A stretch of DNA of 32,772 nucleotides from Altererythrobacter sp. (GTDB lineage: Bacteria > Pseudomonadota > Alphaproteobacteria > Sphingomonadales > Sphingomonadaceae), in the NCBI GenBank assembly GCA_023260985.1, contig JALRKY010000046.1:1-32772 (forward strand), given 5' to 3'. Below, piece after piece: positions 1-6,614 of the stretch (its first letter is position 1; each line of letters starts with the position of its first letter). A program made the position numbers and the translations under genes. Below the pieces are notes generated by a model. It did not search any database. It saw nothing but the letters and a program-made list of their open reading frames with translations, and had not been told where the DNA came from.

Positions 1-203
1 GCTTCGACCTGCTCGGGGTCGCTCACATCGCAAGGATGCGCCAGCGCGCCGTCGATCAGCCCGGCTGCTCTTTCAAGCCGCTCACCCGGCAGGTCGGCGA
101 GCATCACACTGATGCCCTGCGCCGCGAATTCGCGCGCAATCGCCAGCCCGATCCCGCTCGCCCCGCCGGTAATCACCGCAGTGCGAGGCGAGAAAGATCT
201 CAT
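1..203 (-). CDS. SDR family NAD(P)-dependent oxidoreductase, N-terminal part (partial)
   Basis: Only the first ~67 codons are inside the window; the gene runs off the left edge. The translation begins MRSFSPRTAVITGGASGIG and continues through AREFAAQGISVMLADLPGER and CDVSDPEQVEA. This is the Rossmann dinucleotide-binding start of the classical short-chain dehydrogenase/reductase family: the TGGASGIG glycine motif at residues ~12-19, then an acidic residue at the end of strand 2 (LAD) that suggests NAD(H) preference. The catalytic Ser-Tyr-Lys residues lie outside the window, so the substrate cannot be guessed. The ATG overlaps the TGA of the upstream DsbA-family gene (ATGA), so it is probably translationally coupled as the last visible member of the serine hydrolase-nudC-dsbA-SDR run. 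Confidence 0.85.
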   Translation of the reverse strand, partial: MRSFSPRTAVITGGASGIGLAIAREFAAQGISVMLADLPGERLERAAGLIDGALAHPCDVSDPEQVE

Positions 204-883
204 GTCGCGCTTTTCTCTGCGACGCGGCGCAGAACGTTGACGTATGTTTCAGGACTTTGCGCGCCAGGCACCATGAAGCGCCCGTTGACGATCATCGCGG
301 GAACGCCCGAGATATTTAGGTCCCACGCCTGTTGCTCCTCGGCGATCACGCGCGCTTCGAGATCGTCATCCTCCAGCGCCGCCCTGGCCGCTTCGCGATG
401 CAGGCCGACCGATGCGGCAATGTCGAGCAGCGTCGGCGGATCAGAGACCTTGCGGCGCTCGTTGAAATGCGCGCGGAACAGCACGAGCTTTAGATCGGTC
501 TGCACCTTAGACCCGGCCTCTTCCAGTGCAAAGGCGAGCAGCTTGTGCGCCGCGCGCGTGTTCCACATCATCAGCGGCGGCGCTTCGCCCTCGCCTTCAT
601 ATGCGAGCGAAACCCCGGCGCTGTCGGCGATCGCCTTCATCTGTCCGCGGATCGCCACGCCTTCCTCGGCGCTGCGGCGATATTTGCGCTGGAGGTGGGA
701 TTCCTGGTCTTCGCCTTCGAGCGGCATGTCGGGATTGAGCTCGAACGGGCGCCAGCGCAGCTGCGCTTCGATCTCGCCGTCCAGTTCCTCCAGCGCCTTA
801 GTCAACTGCCCATAGCCGATCAGGCACCAGGGGCACATCACATCCGAATAGATGTCGATCGTAAGGCGTTGAGGCTGGGTCAT
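200..883 (-). CDS. DsbA family oxidoreductase, FrnE-like
   Basis: Thioredoxin-fold protein of about 227 residues with the active-site motif CPWC at residues 17-20, immediately after the first beta strand (IDIYSDVMCPWC). A helical insertion follows, then a GVPAMIVNG segment near the C-terminus holding the cis-proline. This arrangement is typical of the FrnE/DsbA subfamily, related to 2-hydroxychromene-2-carboxylate isomerases. There is no signal peptide, so it is predicted cytoplasmic, where FrnE-type proteins act as thiol-disulfide oxidoreductases. I chose the ATG at 883 because it overlaps the nudC stop (ATGA); an in-frame ATG at 898 would add five residues. The gene's own stop overlaps the SDR start in the same way, pointing to one transcript. 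Confidence 0.88.
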   Translation of the reverse strand: MTQPQRLTIDIYSDVMCPWCLIGYGQLTKALEELDGEIEAQLRWRPFELNPDMPLEGEDQESHLQRKYRRSAEEGVAIRGQMKAIADSAGVSLAYEGEGEAPPLMMWNTRAAHKLLAFALEEAGSKVQTDLKLVLFRAHFNERRKVSDPPTLLDIAASVGLHREAARAALEDDDLEARVIAEEQQAWDLNISGVPAMIVNGRFMVPGAQSPETYVNVLRRVAEKSAT

Positions 884-1764
884 CGGTCGAGCCACCATGT
901 TACAAGATGATGCGCAATCGCAAAACTGCGCGGAAAGATCAGGTCATCGGTGCCGCGATCGCCCGCCGCGCGCGCTGCTTCCAGCTCCTCGCGAGTGAAC
1001 CAGCGCGCATCGTCAAGCTCGGTGGTGTCGATCGTGAGTTCGGGATCGTCGGTCATCGAATAGCAGCCGATCATCAGCTGGCTGGGGAATGGCCATGGCT
1101 GGCTGGCGACATATTGCACGTCGCGCGCACGCACGCCCGCCTCTTCCCAGATTTCGCGCGCGACGGCTTCCTCGATCATCTCGCCCGGTTCGACGAAACC
1201 GGCCAGGGCAGAATACATGCGCGGCGGGAAGCGTGGCTGGCGGCCCAGCAGCAAGCGCCCCTCATGTTCGACCAGCATGATCGTGACCGGATCGGTGCGC
1301 GGAAAATGCTGCGCGTCGCAGCTGCCGCAATTGCGCTGCCAGCCACCCTTGGCCAGCCTGGTGGCACCGCCGCAGCGTGCGCAGAATCGGTGCCGCGCGT
1401 GCCAGTCGACCAGGCTGCGCGCGCCCCCATAGGTCGCCAGTTCGCCCGGCTGGAGCGCCTGCATTGCGCTCCATATCTGCGGATTGGCATAGGCCGGGCC
1501 GGTCGCCCCTTCTTCGGGCACGGGGGCGAAGCAGGCTTTCCCGTCGAGCAGGCCAAGGAAGCAAAGCTCTGCCGTTTCGGGCACATCGGCCAGCGTGCCC
1601 CACTCGAGCGCGCCGGAATCGTCGAACACGGGATTGAGCCCATCGAGCCTGAGCACGCGCGCGCGCCAGTTCATCTGCTGCGCCAGCGCATCGTCATCGA
1701 CGCGGATATGGTCGGCACGCTCGATCGGCGAGCCGGAAAAAGCGATCGGGCCAAGCGCGGCCAT
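880..1764 (-). CDS. nudC: NAD(+) diphosphatase NudC
   Basis: A 294-residue Nudix hydrolase predicted to split NAD(H) into NMN(H) and AMP; NudC-type enzymes also remove NAD caps from RNA. Three family features are visible: a four-cysteine zinc ribbon (C128, C131, C146, C149), the Nudix box at about 189-211 (starts GFVEPGE, ends REIWEEAG), and the NADH-pyrophosphatase signature SQPWPFP at 221-227 just downstream. That last motif separates NudC from general Nudix proteins. The N-terminal ~120 residues form the poorly conserved NudC N-domain. The start directly abuts the stop of the upstream serine hydrolase gene, and the stop overlaps the FrnE-like gene, so the genes are very likely co-transcribed. 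Length is close to the family norm. Confidence 0.95.
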   Translation of the reverse strand: MAALGPIAFSGSPIERADHIRVDDDALAQQMNWRARVLRLDGLNPVFDDSGALEWGTLADVPETAELCFLGLLDGKACFAPVPEEGATGPAYANPQIWSAMQALQPGELATYGGARSLVDWHARHRFCARCGGATRLAKGGWQRNCGSCDAQHFPRTDPVTIMLVEHEGRLLLGRQPRFPPRMYSALAGFVEPGEMIEEAVAREIWEEAGVRARDVQYVASQPWPFPSQLMIGCYSMTDDPELTIDTTELDDARWFTREELEAARAAGDRGTDDLIFPRSFAIAHHLVTWWLDR

Positions 1765-3075
1765 TTACGCTGCCGCCCGCCGCATGCCCGACAGATCCTT
1801 CTCCAGCGCAGTGAGAAACTCGTCGCGCATCGCATAGGCCTCGGACGGCATGTATTGCGTAAACAGACCCGCGCGCAGCCCGCGCTTAAAATCAACCGCC
1901 GCAATCGTCCCTGCGGCACCGGACCAGCCGTAATTCTCGCCATTCGCACGGCCACCGGCCCCGAAGCCCTCGCCCGCTAGCCAGGTTCCCTTGGTTGTCA
2001 CGCCTTCGGGCAGGATATTCGACGTACCCAGCTTCACGATAGCCTCGGTCATCACACGCTTTCCATCGATCATACCATAGCCAAGCAGCATCTTGAGGAA
2101 GCGGTCATAATCGCGCGGGCTGCACACGAGGCCTGAACCGCCCCAGATGAGCGGCGGCTTGTCGAGATAGATCGACGCTCCGGCCCGGTCCACCGGCATA
2201 GGCATGCCAGCCAGGATGCCGTAATTGTCCGTTAGCCGCTTTGTTTCGCTTGCCGGCACCTGCCAGTAAGTACTGGTCATGCCGCAGGGATCGAACATGC
2301 GTTGCTGCAGGAATTCCGCAAAGCTCTGGCCAGAGGCGACCTCGATTACCCGGCCCAGTAAATCGATACTGGCAGAGTAGCTCCAACGCGTGCCCGGTTG
2401 ATACGCCAAGGGGAGTTTAGCCAGCCGGTCTGAAAACGCCTCAAGGCCCGGCGCAGAGGCGACTTGCGGCAAGCCCGGAATCGGCAGGCGGCTGACCTGC
2501 CCTGAAGTGATACCAGCCGCACGATAGGCCTGAAGCAGCGCGCCTTTGCTGTTAATGTCATATCCGAGCCCCGCAGTATGCGTCAGCAGCTGGCGGATGG
2601 TTATCGGTCGCTCAGCTGACACCGTACTGTCGAGCGGGGCGTCAGGTGCGGTCAGCACTCGCATTTTTGCAAAGGCCGGCAAGACTTCGGCCAGCGGCTG
2701 GTCAAGCCGCAGTTTTCCGTCTTCGATCAGCATCATGACGGCCATGCCGGTGATAGGCTTGGTCATCGAGTAGATGCGATAGAGCGAATCCAGTCCGGCT
2801 TCCGAATGGCTGTTGAAAGATAACGTCCCGCGCCCGACCGAATGGGGATCCTGGCCTTTCCAGCCAAGGGTGACGAAAATGTTGGCCACCTTGCCGTCAT
2901 TGACAAAGCCGTCGACTGCCCTTGCTACATTGGGCCAACTTTCGCTGACATCGTGTGCCAGAAGGGCGCGGCCAAAGGGCAGGCCAGCCAGTACACCTCC
3001 TGCGGCAAGATAGGCGCTGCCCCGCAACAAACCCCGCCGCGACAATTGCGGAGCATCAAACTCGCGTAAAGCCAT
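1765..3075 (-). CDS. Serine hydrolase, class C beta-lactamase family, Tat-exported
   Basis: About 436 residues. The N-terminus carries a twin-arginine signal (SRRGLLRG at ~12-19, then a hydrophobic alanine/glycine-rich segment), so the folded protein is probably exported through Tat. The mature part has the catalytic S-x-x-K motif as SMTK at about 103-106 and a YSAS motif near 233 in the place of the usual Y-x-N. Conserved class C-type segments such as IRQLLTHTAGLGYD and WGGSGLVCSPRDYDRF are also present. Family members include AmpC, D-aminopeptidases, esterases (EstB) and many uncharacterised hydrolases; esterase or peptidase activity is as likely as beta-lactamase. I set the start at the ATG at 3075 because AGAGGA lies about 8 bases upstream and the Tat signal then sits at the N-terminus; an upstream ATG at 3153 is less likely. 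It heads the nudC run. Confidence 0.88.
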   Translation of the reverse strand: MALREFDAPQLSRRGLLRGSAYLAAGGVLAGLPFGRALLAHDVSESWPNVARAVDGFVNDGKVANIFVTLGWKGQDPHSVGRGTLSFNSHSEAGLDSLYRIYSMTKPITGMAVMMLIEDGKLRLDQPLAEVLPAFAKMRVLTAPDAPLDSTVSAERPITIRQLLTHTAGLGYDINSKGALLQAYRAAGITSGQVSRLPIPGLPQVASAPGLEAFSDRLAKLPLAYQPGTRWSYSASIDLLGRVIEVASGQSFAEFLQQRMFDPCGMTSTYWQVPASETKRLTDNYGILAGMPMPVDRAGASIYLDKPPLIWGGSGLVCSPRDYDRFLKMLLGYGMIDGKRVMTEAIVKLGTSNILPEGVTTKGTWLAGEGFGAGGRANGENYGWSGAAGTIAAVDFKRGLRAGLFTQYMPSEAYAMRDEFLTALEKDLSGMRRAAA

Positions 3076-3138
3076 CGGATGGTCCTCTTTTGCAACCGAA
3101 TGGCACGCTGTTTGGGAGATTGGCGGCGACGGGTCAAT

Positions 3139-3179
3139 TGGCCCTTGCATCAAAGTAGTGTCTGATTAATATAAGACAC
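3139..3179 (+). promoter_or_regulatory. Candidate promoter with inverted repeat, possibly giving a leaderless mRNA
   Basis: A possible -35 TTGCAT (3145-3150) and an AT-rich -10 TAATAT (3167-3172) with a 16-base spacer point toward the ATG at 3180. Transcription would begin at or within a base or two of that ATG. The -10 is enclosed by a perfect 6-bp inverted repeat, GTGTCT at 3158-3163 and AGACAC at 3174-3179, which could be an operator. No Shine-Dalgarno sequence precedes 3180. All of this is read by eye. Confidence 0.4.
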
Positions 3180-3401
3180 ATGCTGAACCTCATCTCAATC
3201 CTGATCGGTATCGTCGCGCTGGTGATCGTGGTCCCTGCGCAAATCCCCCTGCTCGGTGCGCTCAACTGGATCGCCCTGCCCCTGATCGCCATCGGCGTGG
3301 GGCTGGGCCAGCTCTCTTCGAGCCGGGGCGGGCGCAATTTCTGCCTGATCGTCGGCCTGATCGCCGTGGTCCGCCTCAGCCTGGGCGGCGGGATCATCTA
3401 A
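3180..3401 (+). CDS. Small integral membrane protein of unknown function
   Basis: A 73-residue, strongly hydrophobic protein. A first membrane segment covers roughly residues 3-20 (isoleucine/valine-rich), a second covers ~28-46, and a shorter hydrophobic stretch lies at ~54-66; a polar SSSRGGR turn separates the last two. I recognise no functional domain. It is accepted as a real gene because it fills the gap between two divergent neighbours on the strand where no other gene lies, has sensible membrane-protein composition, and a promoter-like sequence sits just before its ATG. It has no ribosome-binding site, so leaderless translation is possible. Its stop overlaps the mutY stop by four bases in convergent orientation. 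Confidence 0.7.
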   Translation: MLNLISILIGIVALVIVVPAQIPLLGALNWIALPLIAIGVGLGQLSSSRGGRNFCLIVGLIAVVRLSLGGGII

Positions 3402-4441
3402 GCCTTCGCGGCCAGCACCAGCCGCGCGGCCTTGGCGAATAGCGTCGGCAAACCGGCCTCAACGATCCGTTCGATTGGCCACCATTCGCCCTCGCCATCC
3501 GGCTCGCCCTCGATCCTGACCAGCTCAAGCGTCAGCGAAGCGTGGGTGAATACATGCTTCACCGCGCCCAGCCTGATTTGCGCACCGGGAAACGGCGGTT
3601 TGGACGAACCATCGGCCTGCGCGCTCCAGCCGTCATCGGGAAGCGCCCGCATCCCGCCCAACATGCCATTGCCGGGCCGTGTGACCAGCCACACCGAGCC
3701 ACCGCGCTCGATCCAGTATGCTCGCCCCCGCCGTTCGGGCTTGGGTTTTTTGGGAGCCTTGACCGGCAAAAGCGCGGGATCACCCTGAGCGCGCCCGGCA
3801 CAAACACCCGCCAGCGGGCACAGCAGGCACTTCGGATCGCGCGCCGTACATATCTGCGCGCCGAGGTCCATCATGGCTTGCGCGAAATCCCCGGCGGATT
3901 GCTGTAGAGTGATTTCGGCAGCGCGTTCTCGGATCGCCTTGCGCGCACCCGGCAGCGGCGCGGTGATCGCGAACAGCCGCGCCACCACCCGCTCGACATT
4001 GGTATCGACCACCACCGCGCGCTCGCCAAAAGCGATCGCCGCCACTGCCGCCGCCGTGTAGGGCCCCAGCCCCGGCAATTGGCGCAGTTCTTCCTCGGTC
4101 TCGGGAAATCCGTCCCGCGCTGCCACAGCCCGCGCGCATCTCAGCAAATTGCGGGCGCGCGAGTAATAGCCGAGCCCGGCCCATGCAGCCATCACCTCGG
4201 CCTCTTTCGCCGCCGCCAGCGCATCAACAGTGGGCCAACTGGCAATGAATTTGGAGAAGTAGGGCTTCACCGCTGCGACCGTGGTCTGCTGCAGCATCAC
4301 TTCCGAAAGCCACACGCGATAGGGCCATGCCGGATCGCGTGGCCGGGCCGCGCCGGGCGGATTGCGCCACGGCAAGTCGCGCGCATGCGCATCGTACCAG
4401 TGGAGCAATGCGTCGGAGATGGTCTTGGCGCTGGCGGTCAC
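3398..4441 (-). CDS. mutY: A/G-specific adenine glycosylase MutY
   Basis: Base-excision repair glycosylase that removes adenine mispaired with 8-oxoguanine. Counting from the GTG at 4441 (347 residues): SEVMLQQT near 46-53 holds the catalytic glutamate, the helix-hairpin-helix LPGLGPYTA is at 122-130, and the catalytic aspartate is in VVVDTNVERV at ~146. The [4Fe-4S] ligands have the family spacing C-x6-C-x2-C-x5-C (C198, C205, C208, C214). The C-terminal third is the NUDIX-like 8-oxoG recognition domain (GRAYWIERGGSVWLVTRPG onward). The open frame continues upstream to an ATG at 4531, but that extension is cysteine/arginine-rich, lies over the divergent gene's start and looks non-native; the GTG gives the expected N-terminus (KTISDALLHWYDAHARDLPWR is at 7-27). 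The start remains uncertain. Confidence 0.94.
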   Translation of the reverse strand: MTASAKTISDALLHWYDAHARDLPWRNPPGAARPRDPAWPYRVWLSEVMLQQTTVAAVKPYFSKFIASWPTVDALAAAKEAEVMAAWAGLGYYSRARNLLRCARAVAARDGFPETEEELRQLPGLGPYTAAAVAAIAFGERAVVVDTNVERVVARLFAITAPLPGARKAIRERAAEITLQQSAGDFAQAMMDLGAQICTARDPKCLLCPLAGVCAGRAQGDPALLPVKAPKKPKPERRGRAYWIERGGSVWLVTRPGNGMLGGMRALPDDGWSAQADGSSKPPFPGAQIRLGAVKHVFTHASLTLELVRIEGEPDGEGEWWPIERIVEAGLPTLFAKAARLVLAAKA

Positions 4442-4488
4442 GGCGCGGCTATGGCATGGGCAACGCCGAAATGGGAAGTGACAGCGAC

Positions 4489-5043
4489 ATGAAAAGGTCG
4501 GGCAAAAGCGGGCGCAAGCCCCCGGCCTCAAGTAGCGAAGCGGTAGGCCGTCAATATGCCCGCCCGCGTGGCGGCTCTCCCAAGTCGATTGGCGAGCTAA
4601 TGCCGCAGATCGGGCGTACCGCCTTCCGCCGCTTCGGTTTCGTGCAGAGTTCGGTCGTGACCCGTTGGCCCGAGATTATCGGCCCGATCCACGCCCGCGT
4701 CTGTGCCCCCGAAGCGATCCGCTTCCCGCCCGGCGAGAAGACCGAAGGCATCCTGCAACTGGTCGTGATCCCGGCTCATGCCCCGCTAATCCAGCAGGTG
4801 ACGCCTGAGATCATGGATCGCGTGAACCGCTTTTTCGGTTACAAGGCGGTCGCAAGGGTAAAGCTGCGACAAGGTGAGGTTAAGCCGCCGCATGCTGAAA
4901 ACCCGGCAAGGCCACCGCCATCGCTCAAGCCGATCCCGATGGAACTGGGTGACAGCCTGCGCGATATCGGCGATCCGGAACTGCGTGCTGTGCTGGAATC
5001 GCTCGCCCGCAGCCTTGGGAACAAAGAGGACAAGACCAATTGA
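4489..5043 (+). CDS. DUF721 / DciA-like protein
   Basis: About 184 residues. The DUF721 core is clear from residue ~30 to 130: SIGELMPQIGRTAFRRFGF, then SSVVTRWPEIIGP, a short beta-rich stretch, and LIQQVTPEIMDRVNRFFGY. DUF721 proteins include DciA, the ancestral loader or operator of the replicative helicase DnaB, so a replication role is the best inference. The location next to mutY and smc is common in alphaproteobacteria. Three in-frame ATGs compete (4456, 4471, 4489). I prefer 4489, with GGGAAG about ten bases upstream; the earlier ones crowd the divergent mutY start. The stop overlaps the next gene's start (ATGA), indicating coupling with the thioredoxin-fold gene. The C-terminal ~50 residues are proline-rich, then helical. 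Confidence 0.85.
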   Translation: MKRSGKSGRKPPASSSEAVGRQYARPRGGSPKSIGELMPQIGRTAFRRFGFVQSSVVTRWPEIIGPIHARVCAPEAIRFPPGEKTEGILQLVVIPAHAPLIQQVTPEIMDRVNRFFGYKAVARVKLRQGEVKPPHAENPARPPPSLKPIPMELGDSLRDIGDPELRAVLESLARSLGNKEDKTN

Positions 5044-5726
5044 AAGCTTTCAAGATCGCACTTCTGGCCGGTACGCTGGTGATGGCCACAGGCTTCGCGC
5101 CCGATTGGACCATCACTGTCGCCAAGACCGATGTCGGCCATCTGATCGGCAATCCGGATGCCGCCACCAAGGTCGCCGAATATGTCAGCTATACCTGCTC
5201 GCATTGCGCCGATTTCGCGCGCAATGGCGATCCCGCGCTCAAGATCGCCTATGTCCGCACGGGCAAGGTCTCGGTCGAAGTGCGCCACTTGCTGCGCGAC
5301 CCGATCGACCTAACTGCGGCGATGCTCACCCATTGCGGCACGGCGGACAAGTTCGCGCTCAACCACGCCGCTATCATGCTGAGCCAGGACAAGTGGTTGC
5401 CCGTGACGGCGAGCTCCACCCAGGCGCAGCGCAACCGCTGGTCGAACCCCGATCGCGCCGCCGCGCGCCGCGCGATTGCGGCCGACCTCGATTTTTACCA
5501 ACTGATGGAAGGTCGCGGCTATCGCACCGCCGATATCGACCGTTGCCTGGCCGATAGCGCGATGGAGGCCAAGCTGATCAAGGCTTCGCGCGACGACACG
5601 GTCCAGCTCGGTCTGCAGGGAACGCCGAGCTTCACGATCAACGGCAAGCTGCTCGATCATGTCCATAGCTGGCCCGCGCTGCAGCAGGCGATCGATACCC
5701 ATCTGACCTCGCCATCAGCCAAATAA
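5040..5726 (+). CDS. DsbA-family thioredoxin-fold protein, periplasmic (CSHC active site)
   Basis: A 228-residue protein with an N-terminal signal peptide (MKAFKIALLAGTLVMATGFA, likely cleaved near residue 20), so predicted periplasmic. The thioredoxin active site is C-S-H-C in YTCSHCADFARNG (~56-59), and the cis-proline loop is GTPSF near 199-203. This matches DsbA/DsbG-like thiol-disulfide oxidoreductases of the 'thioredoxin_4' type. It is a clear paralogue of the lipoprotein at 5835-6584: both share the VGHLIGNP/GYLVGNP lead-in, the segment V(E/S)VRHLLRDPIDLT / LELRNLVRDPIDLT, and the C-terminal half. It overlaps the DUF721 stop by ATGA. The partner protein and direction of electron flow cannot be told from sequence. 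Confidence 0.9.
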   Translation: MKAFKIALLAGTLVMATGFAPDWTITVAKTDVGHLIGNPDAATKVAEYVSYTCSHCADFARNGDPALKIAYVRTGKVSVEVRHLLRDPIDLTAAMLTHCGTADKFALNHAAIMLSQDKWLPVTASSTQAQRNRWSNPDRAAARRAIAADLDFYQLMEGRGYRTADIDRCLADSAMEAKLIKASRDDTVQLGLQGTPSFTINGKLLDHVHSWPALQQAIDTHLTSPSAK

Positions 5727-5834
5727 GAACAACAAGCACTTTGGGGATGGACTTGTGGAAAGCTGCCCCACGCGCTTCACCCCCCTCCCCACATAGTATA
5801 GCCTCCTCCGTTCAGACGTAAGGATCCATGAAAG

Positions 5835-6584
5835 ATGACGATTTTACGCCGTTTCATCGCCTCTTCGCTTGCCGCAGGCCTCGCGCTGGCACTTGCCGCA
5901 TGCAGCGGAACCGAAGAAGCCGAAAACGCGCTGGCGGGCGAACCCATCGCTGCCATTCCCGCGCCGGACGGGCAAGCCTGGACCGATGTGGTCGCGGTGA
6001 CCCCGGAAGGCGGCTATCTGGTTGGCAACCCCAATGCCCCGCTCAAGCTGGTGGAGTATGCCAGCCACACGTGCGGCGCCTGCGCCCATTTCTCGGCCAA
6101 TGGTTCTCCGCCGCTGAAGAAAGAGTATGTCTCGACTGGGGTGGTCAGCCTCGAGCTGCGTAACCTCGTGCGCGACCCGATCGACCTTACCATTGCAACG
6201 CTGGTACGCTGCGGCCAGCCGCAGAACATGCAGCCGCTGTCCGAGCAGGCCTGGGCATCACTCGAAGAAATTTTCGCGACTGTGAACCAGAATGGCGCAG
6301 CGCTGGAAGCGGCTTCCCAACTTCCGCCAGAGCAGCGCTTCGTCGCAATCGGCCAGGCCACTGGGCTGATCGATTTCTTCGCCGCGCGCGGGCTCAGCAG
6401 CAGCCAGGCGCGCACCTGCCTGACCGAAAGTGCTAATATCGAGGCTCTTGCCGCCCGCTCGCAGCAGCAGGCCACAGAGCTGGGCGTCACCGGTACGCCG
6501 ACTTTCTTCCTTAACGGTAGGAAGCTCGATGTGAACCAGTGGGAAGCGCTCGAACCGATCCTGCAGAATGCTGGCGCCCGGTAA
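5835..6584 (+). CDS. DsbA-family thioredoxin-fold lipoprotein (CGAC active site)
   Basis: A 249-residue protein. The N-terminus is a lipoprotein signal: two arginines, a hydrophobic alanine/leucine stretch, and the lipobox LAAC with the acylated cysteine at position 23, followed by a flexible acidic linker. The thioredoxin fold has the active site C-G-A-C (in HTCGACAHFSANG) and the cis-proline loop GTPTF near the C-terminus. It is the second of two tandem paralogues, so it may be a membrane-tethered version acting beside the soluble one at 5040-5726. A 108-base gap separates the two genes; I see no convincing promoter there, but the gap is large enough for one. Its ribosome-binding site is weak (AAGGA about 11 bases upstream). 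smc follows after 30 bases. Confidence 0.9.
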   Translation: MTILRRFIASSLAAGLALALAACSGTEEAENALAGEPIAAIPAPDGQAWTDVVAVTPEGGYLVGNPNAPLKLVEYASHTCGACAHFSANGSPPLKKEYVSTGVVSLELRNLVRDPIDLTIATLVRCGQPQNMQPLSEQAWASLEEIFATVNQNGAALEAASQLPPEQRFVAIGQATGLIDFFAARGLSSSQARTCLTESANIEALAARSQQQATELGVTGTPTFFLNGRKLDVNQWEALEPILQNAGAR

Positions 6585-6614
6585 GCCAGCCAACATAGGG
6601 GACACCCAAGCGTA

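Noticed and set aside
907..1980. A 357-residue plus-strand frame over nudC
   Set aside because: It is the antisense shadow of nudC and the end of the serine hydrolase gene, with no domain and no initiation signal.
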